Assembly: GCF_010858045.1 (NCBI RefSeq)
Contig: NZ_JAAGVC010000001.1
Coordinates: forward strand, 378,061 to 442,060
Reading direction: 5' to 3'
From: Nocardia cyriacigeorgica
GTDB taxonomy: Bacteria > Actinomycetota > Actinomycetes > Mycobacteriales > Mycobacteriaceae
DNA length: 64,000 nucleotides
Part shown: piece by piece, positions 59,773-64,000 of the stretch
Position numbering within the stretch: the stretch's first letter is position 1
Layout: each line of letters begins with the position of its first letter
Program-made: the position numbers and the translations under genes
Notes under the pieces: generated by a model
The model's input: the letters and a program-made list of their open reading frames with translations, nothing else
Told to the model about the DNA's origin: nothing
Databases searched by the model: none

Positions 59773-62119
59773 GGTGCTCCGATGTCGAAGAGTGGCTATC
59801 CGGGGTCAGCACCAGGCAGGTGTGCGTCCCGCCCAGTGACGAACTGTTGACCAGTACCGGACCGTCGAAGCCGGCCGGATCGTGTACGGCGAGTGCGGCG
59901 CACAGGTGCGCGCCGGCGCCCACCGGTTCGCCGAGGATCTGTTTGGGCGTTTCGATGCGCGGCGTCGAGCCACCGGTGAGGCGGGCGATGGCAGCGCGTT
60001 CCGGATCGTCGACCGTGGCAAGGCCCGCAGCATTGGCCCAGATCGCGCTGATATCGCCGGGCGTGAGCCCGGCCTCGTCGAGCGCGCCACGCATCGCGCG
60101 TTCGATCCCGTGCCCCGCGCGGTCCCAGCGGCCGATCCCGACGCCATCGCCGGCATTGCCGTACCCGCTGACCACGGCCGAGATGCGAGCGCCCCTGGCC
60201 CGTGCCACCGACTCCCGTTCCAGCAGGAGGGTGACTGCTCCCTCGGCGAGGCGGTAGCCCTGGCTCGGCGCGTCCGCGAACACCGGCATGCGGCGGTAGG
60301 CGCGCATCGCATACGGGGACAGCGCGTCGACCGCCGGGCACAGCGCCGCGTCGGCCGCACCGATGCGGAGCAGGTCGTGCGCGACACCGAGCGCGGTAGC
60401 GCCCGCCGCATGCGCCGCGGTGAGGGTGGAAGTGGGTCCACGGACACCGAGCACCATCGAGACCTGCCCGGCGGCGGCGTTGTACACGGTGTTGGGGAAG
60501 ACCGCCGGATTCGCGGACGTCACACCGGATTCGAGGACCGGTACGGTGAACTGCTCCAGGCTCTCCACCGGGCCGAGGCCGGTGCCGACGATGACGCCGA
60601 TACGGTCGGCGTCGACTGCTTCGGGGTCCAGCCGGCCGTCGTCGAGTGCCATCCGGCTGGACGCGACGGCGAGAATGCCGAGCCGGTCCATTCGCCGCCG
60701 CTGCTTCGCGGTGAGGACCGCCGCGGCGTCGAAATCCAGTGTGCTGAGCACGAGTTCGGGGTTGTCATAGCCCGCAGGCGTTCCGGAGCGATAGGCGTCG
60801 AGTAGCTCACCTGCGGTGGTGGCGCCGGGCAGGATGATCCCGACGCCGGTGATGACGACGCGATCGATCGCCGGTTCCGGTATCGGGCTCGCCGGCCGGC
60901 CCTCCCGGCCGAACACCACGGTGGCGTTGGCGCCGGCGAAGGCGAAGTTGTTCGACATGGCCACATCCATGGGCAGTGACCGCGCCGAATTGGGCACCGC
61001 GTCCAATCCGCACTTCGGATCGGGCCCGGTGAAGCCCGCGGTGGGTGGGGCGATCTGGTCGTGCAGGGCGAGGACCGTCGCGATGCCCTCCACCGCGCCC
61101 GCCGCTCCGAGCAGATGGCCGATCATGGATTTGACGCTGGTGAGCGCGATCTTCTCGGCGGCGGGCCCGAAAGCCCGGCGCACAGCGCTGCTTTCGGCCG
61201 AATCGTTTTTCGGGGTTCCGGTCCCGTGGCCGTTGACGTAGGACACGTCGGCGGGTGTCACACCGGTAGCGGCGAATGCGGCGGTCAGGGCCCGCGCGGC
61301 GCCCGCCCCTTCGGGGTGTGGTGCGGTCGGGTGATGACCGTCGGCCGACAGCCCGTAGCCGAGCACCTCGGCCAGGATAGGGGCGCCGGCGGCGACGGCA
61401 ACCGAATGTTCCACCAGCACCAGCATTCCGCTGCCCTCGCCGAGCGAGAGCCCCCGGCGATCCTTGGAGTACGGTGCGGGCGGGATCGGCGACAGCGATT
61501 CCAGGCTGTGGAAGCCCGCGAACACGGTCGCGTTGAAGGCGTCCGTGCCGCCGACGAGCATGGCGTCGGCTCGGCCGATCCTGATCATCTCGACCGCGTG
61601 CGCGATCGCGTGCGCACCGGCCGCGCAGGCGGTATTCACCGAGAGCACCGGTCCGCGGAGGCCGAATTCGGCGCTGAGCGCTTCGGCGATGATCTGTGGC
61701 TGGATCATCAGGTACTGCTGCCAGTCGGCGGCCCGGCCGTCGCGATCAGCCAGCCAGGTCTTTTCCACGGTGCCGAGCCCGCCATTGCAGGTGCCGACGG
61801 CCACGCCCCAGCGGGTGGCGGGGACGGCAGCGGCGCCGACGTCATCGGGTGGGCGCAGGCGCGCGTCGGCGATCGCCTCGGCGGCCGCCGCGAGCGCGAA
61901 TTGGACTGCCGGGTCCAGGGATTCGGCGTGCCCCGCCTCGCCGCGCCAGGGCCGGACCTCACCGCCGATGGCGGTCGAGTGCCCGGTCAGGTCGAGCGAT
62001 CGCACCTCCTCGATGGCGACGTGGCCGTCGAGGAACCCCTGCCACATCCGGTCCGCGCCCCGGCCCTGTGAGGTCACGGCGCCGATACCCGCGACCACGA
62101 TTCGTTTCGGGCTGCTCAC
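59765..62119 (-). CDS. Fused double beta-ketoacyl synthase (KS plus Cys-less KS/CLF-like)
   Basis: 784 aa. Domain 1 (about 5-405) is a complete KAS II type: SVNTACAAGAHAIAHAVEMI (Cys165), NGHGTGTPKND (His298), IGHLLGAAGAVE (His335), SNNFAFAGANATVVFG. Domain 2 (about 418-770) starts RVVITGVGIILPGATT but has His570 in place of Cys (STLTAAHAAGATALG), WANAAGLATVDD in place of the HGTGT loop and VGAGAHLCAALAVHD in place of GHxxGAAG; it is like a chain-length factor. A fused KS-CLF protein would make a poly-beta-keto or reduced chain of set length. Gap of 7 bases to the upstream KS gene. Confidence 0.92.
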   Translation of the reverse strand: MSSPKRIVVAGIGAVTSQGRGADRMWQGFLDGHVAIEEVRSLDLTGHSTAIGGEVRPWRGEAGHAESLDPAVQFALAAAAEAIADARLRPPDDVGAAAVPATRWGVAVGTCNGGLGTVEKTWLADRDGRAADWQQYLMIQPQIIAEALSAEFGLRGPVLSVNTACAAGAHAIAHAVEMIRIGRADAMLVGGTDAFNATVFAGFHSLESLSPIPPAPYSKDRRGLSLGEGSGMLVLVEHSVAVAAGAPILAEVLGYGLSADGHHPTAPHPEGAGAARALTAAFAATGVTPADVSYVNGHGTGTPKNDSAESSAVRRAFGPAAEKIALTSVKSMIGHLLGAAGAVEGIATVLALHDQIAPPTAGFTGPDPKCGLDAVPNSARSLPMDVAMSNNFAFAGANATVVFGREGRPASPIPEPAIDRVVITGVGIILPGATTAGELLDAYRSGTPAGYDNPELVLSTLDFDAAAVLTAKQRRRMDRLGILAVASSRMALDDGRLDPEAVDADRIGVIVGTGLGPVESLEQFTVPVLESGVTSANPAVFPNTVYNAAAGQVSMVLGVRGPTSTLTAAHAAGATALGVAHDLLRIGAADAALCPAVDALSPYAMRAYRRMPVFADAPSQGYRLAEGAVTLLLERESVARARGARISAVVSGYGNAGDGVGIGRWDRAGHGIERAMRGALDEAGLTPGDISAIWANAAGLATVDDPERAAIARLTGGSTPRIETPKQILGEPVGAGAHLCAALAVHDPAGFDGPVLVNSSSLGGTHTCLVLTPDSHSSTSEHHD

Positions 62120-62126
62120 AGCCTGT

Positions 62127-63413
62127 TCACCTCACCTCGGTCAGGGCCAGCGACACCGCTTGGCCTTCGAAACCCCTGGCCAGGGCGAGGGCGGTGGTCA
62201 CCGGCGCCTCGCGTGGTCCGTCGGGGACGTAGTCCAGATCGCATCCCGGGTCCGGGTCGTCCAGATGGGCGGTACCGGGGATGACGCCGTGGTGCACGGC
62301 CAGCGCCGCCACCGCGGCATTCACCGCACCCGCGCCACCGACCAGGTGCCCGGTCTGCGGCTTCACGCTGCTGACCGGCACCGCGGCCGCGTGCTCGCCG
62401 AAGACGGTGTGCAGGGCACGGGTCTCACTGAGATCGCCGCTGCCGGTGGCACACCCGTGGGCCGCGACATAGGACACCTGGTCGCGGTCGATCGCGGCGT
62501 CCTCGAGGGAACGGCCGATCGCCCGCGCGAGTCCGCGCCCGCTCGGATGCGGTGCGGGTGGGGGATGGCATTCGTTGCCCGCGCCGAATCCGGCGATCTC
62601 CGCGTAGATCCGGGCACCACGCGCTCGTGCGGCGGCGAGCTCTTCCAGCACCAGAATCGCCGCGCCCTCACCGAGGATGGAACCGGAGCGCTCCCGGTCG
62701 AACGGCCGGAACGCGGCGGGTCCCCGCTCGTTCGCGGTCGAGAGCACCCCGACGCCGTCCATTTTCGACATCGGCCACCAGTTCGTCGCATCGTCGTAGC
62801 CACCCGCCAAGGCCAGATCGGCCTCGCCGCGGCGGATGGCCCGCATGGCCCGGCCGATGGCCGTGGCACCGCTGTCGGCGGTACCGGCGTAGAAGGCATT
62901 CGGGCCGCGGATACCGAACTTCTGCGAGACGTGGAAGACGGCCGCGGGCTGGAGCCCCTCGACGAAGAACAGCGGCGCCATGATCGATCCGCCCTGTTCG
63001 CCGAGCACGCGCATATCGAGCGTGCCGTCCTCGCGGCGAATCCTGGTGATGCTGCCGATCAGGTCGTCCAGGCGTGAGATCTCCTTGTTGCCACCGAGAT
63101 ACAGTCCGCACCGGGGGCCGAGTCCGCCCGCCGGTTCGATGCCCGCATCGGCCAGTGCCAGCGTCGCCCCCGCGAGGCCGAGCTGATCGCCGCGGTTGAG
63201 CATGCGCAGCGCCTTGCGGGAGGCGAAACGCTCCGGTTCGAAACCGTCGATCTCCGCGCCCAACCGCGTGCGCAGCGGCGCGGGGTCGTAGGCGGTGATC
63301 GTGCGGATGCCGCTGTGGCCCGCCAGCAGTGCGTCCCAGGTGGCAGCCGCGTCGCTGCCGATCGCGGTGAGCAGGCCGATACCGGTCACCACGACCCGTC
63401 GTTGTTCAGTCAT
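62127..63413 (-). CDS. Beta-ketoacyl synthase-like protein lacking the catalytic Cys
   Basis: 428 aa from the ATG at 63413. VVVTGIGLLTAIGSDAAATW begins the KS fold; the nucleophile position reads YAGTADSGATAIGRA (Asp180 for Cys). The two His are kept: AHGCATGSGD and TGHLVGGAGAVNAAV. SGSILGEGAAILVLEELAAA and GFEGQAVSLALTE are as in KS. A Cys-less KS with both His recalls decarboxylating KS-Q or CLF subunits. It overlaps the hotdog gene by 8 bases. Confidence 0.9.
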   Translation of the reverse strand: MTEQRRVVVTGIGLLTAIGSDAAATWDALLAGHSGIRTITAYDPAPLRTRLGAEIDGFEPERFASRKALRMLNRGDQLGLAGATLALADAGIEPAGGLGPRCGLYLGGNKEISRLDDLIGSITRIRREDGTLDMRVLGEQGGSIMAPLFFVEGLQPAAVFHVSQKFGIRGPNAFYAGTADSGATAIGRAMRAIRRGEADLALAGGYDDATNWWPMSKMDGVGVLSTANERGPAAFRPFDRERSGSILGEGAAILVLEELAAARARGARIYAEIAGFGAGNECHPPPAPHPSGRGLARAIGRSLEDAAIDRDQVSYVAAHGCATGSGDLSETRALHTVFGEHAAAVPVSSVKPQTGHLVGGAGAVNAAVAALAVHHGVIPGTAHLDDPDPGCDLDYVPDGPREAPVTTALALARGFEGQAVSLALTEVR

Positions 63414-63813
63414 CGGTTTCCCCTGTCGTGCCCGGTGCGCCGAGGTCAGCACCGAGTCGCAGCGATCGCACGGTGGCGGCGGTGCGGCCGTCCACCTCGG
63501 CGACGGCGCGAAACTCGATGACGTCCGGCGCGGTCGATACCACCTCGACGGTGATCTGGATCTGGTCGCCCGGCTGCACGTAGCGCCGGAAGCGCACACC
63601 ACCCACGGCGTGCTGGCAGTGCAGTCCTGGCGGCGCGAGCAGGCGGGCGGTGGCGCCGATGTGGTCGAGAAGCAGCACACCCGGCAGCACCGGAAAGCGC
63701 GGGAAGTGCGTGTCGAACACGGTGAGGGTGACCGGCACGTTCACCATCGCGACCGCACGCACCCCCGGTACGACGTCGACGATGCGGTCCACCGCCGCCG
63801 GTGGCGCGATCAC
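63406..63813 (-). CDS. FabZ-like 3-hydroxyacyl-ACP dehydratase (hotdog fold)
   Basis: 135 aa. The FabZ helix motif is DTHFPRFPVLPGVLLLDHIG, with His36 as base and Asp50 where FabZ has Glu. VGGVRFRRYVQPGDQIQITV follows as in 'kfr.pv.PGDql'. It would dehydrate the 3-hydroxyacyl intermediate, giving the pathway its double bonds. ATGA-coupled to the KS gene upstream. Confidence 0.9.
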   Translation of the reverse strand: MIAPPAAVDRIVDVVPGVRAVAMVNVPVTLTVFDTHFPRFPVLPGVLLLDHIGATARLLAPPGLHCQHAVGGVRFRRYVQPGDQIQITVEVVSTAPDVIEFRAVAEVDGRTAATVRSLRLGADLGAPGTTGETDD

Positions 63814-64000
63814 GACGCCGCTCCGAGTACCAGTCCGGTGTTGGTGCCACCGAAGGCGAAGGCATTCACCAGCGCCGCCCGCACCGTCGCGGTGCGCGCG
63901 GTGTGCGGCACATAGTCCAGATCCAGGCCGCGTCCGGGGTTGTCGAGATTGAGTGTCGGCGGCACCACGCCGTGCCGGAGCGCACCGATGGCCGCCACCA
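63810..64000 (-). CDS. Beta-ketoacyl synthase, C-terminal end (5' part beyond window)
   Basis: Only the last 62 or so codons are in the window: MAAIGALRHGVVPPTLNLDN, PGRGLDLDYVPHTARTATVR, AALVNAFAFGGTNTGLVLGA. 'PPTlNld.pd...lDyVp' and 'nsFgFGGtN..lv' are the end of KAS I/II enzymes. Whether its Cys is present cannot be seen. It is the upstream partner of the genes to its left in one operon. Confidence 0.9.
   Translation of the reverse strand, partial: VAAIGALRHGVVPPTLNLDNPGRGLDLDYVPHTARTATVRAALVNAFAFGGTNTGLVLGAAS

Noticed and set aside
61061..63077. Long plus-strand frames opposite the beta-ketoacyl synthase genes
   Set aside because: Mirror images of synthase codons; the minus-strand products carry all catalytic motifs.
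1..64000. CRISPR arrays, insertion sequences, integrases
   Set aside because: No regularly spaced repeats, transposase or recombinase motifs were seen; the only sizeable repeat is the 241-bp duplication.

Overview
The window is high-GC actinobacterial chromosome, most likely Nocardia or a close mycolic-acid-containing relative. This rests on an antigen-85-type mycolyltransferase homologue (55118-56110), an actinobacterial acyl-CoA carboxylase beta chain, many TetR, LuxR and XRE regulators, GTG starts, ATGA gene couplings and pervasive antisense open frames. It looks chromosomal: pgm, metK, one tRNA-Ala(GGC) and many metabolic genes, with accessory patches. No CRISPR array, rRNA, transposase or integrase was seen.

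Region by region. 1-5233 holds a truncated SDR gene divergent from a TetR gene, two small membrane proteins, a lipase and a PucR-type regulator. 5263-9451 is a ten-gene operon of an ECF sigma factor, a zinc-finger (anti-sigma-like) Asp23 protein, further Asp23/Gls24 proteins and membrane anchors; a near-identical promoter-like element lies before the sigma gene and again in the middle of the operon. 9597-16000 has a sirtuin, an AraC regulator, a free-standing protein resembling the archaeal ThrRS editing domain, a sugar-lactone oxidase, and a TetR/DHA2-pump pair. 16003-22650 has a second lipase, a fluoride-export set (CrcB, DUF190, CrcB), pgm, an MFS pump, a membrane-anchored thioredoxin-fold protein and the tRNA, which is followed by a strong terminator and about 0.9 kb without a convincing gene. 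23586-31212 has an MFS/HAD pair, a large LuxR regulator, an SDR without its catalytic pair and a two-gene HTH/nucleotidyltransferase module that looks like a toxin-antitoxin system with a leaderless promoter.

31498-42486 is a patchwork of stress and metabolic genes: desaturase, CGNR regulator, RidA, dihydrofolate-reductase-like protein, carotenoid oxygenase with a PadR regulator and a clear operator, PfpI protein, XRE/SDR pair. Its centre is a PheS-like orphan ligase behind a structured leader whose hairpin loop is complementary to the ribosome binding site. A 241-bp segment at 34421-34661 is duplicated at 40445-40685. 42587-44957 is a divergent cassette: three tiny coupled genes on one side, and an HTH/DUF5919 gene, a NUDIX gene and a convergent HD gene on the other. 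45155-51046 includes VOC proteins, a D-Ala-D-Ala carboxypeptidase and a three-gene nitrile hydratase operon. 51092-57450 holds the carboxylase chain, an MFS/TetR pair under a 39-bp palindrome, the mycolyltransferase homologue and two conserved proteins.

57455-64000, all on the minus strand and running off the right edge, is one operon of beta-ketoacyl synthases (several without the active-site Cys), a FabZ-like hotdog protein, a KAS III-like protein and a terminal S-adenosylmethionine synthetase gene. It is best read as a type II FAS/PKS-like biosynthetic cluster that may carry its own SAM supply. The strongest leads for new biology are the sigma/Asp23 operon with its repeated promoter, the orphan PheS-like ligase with its leader RNA, and this synthase operon.
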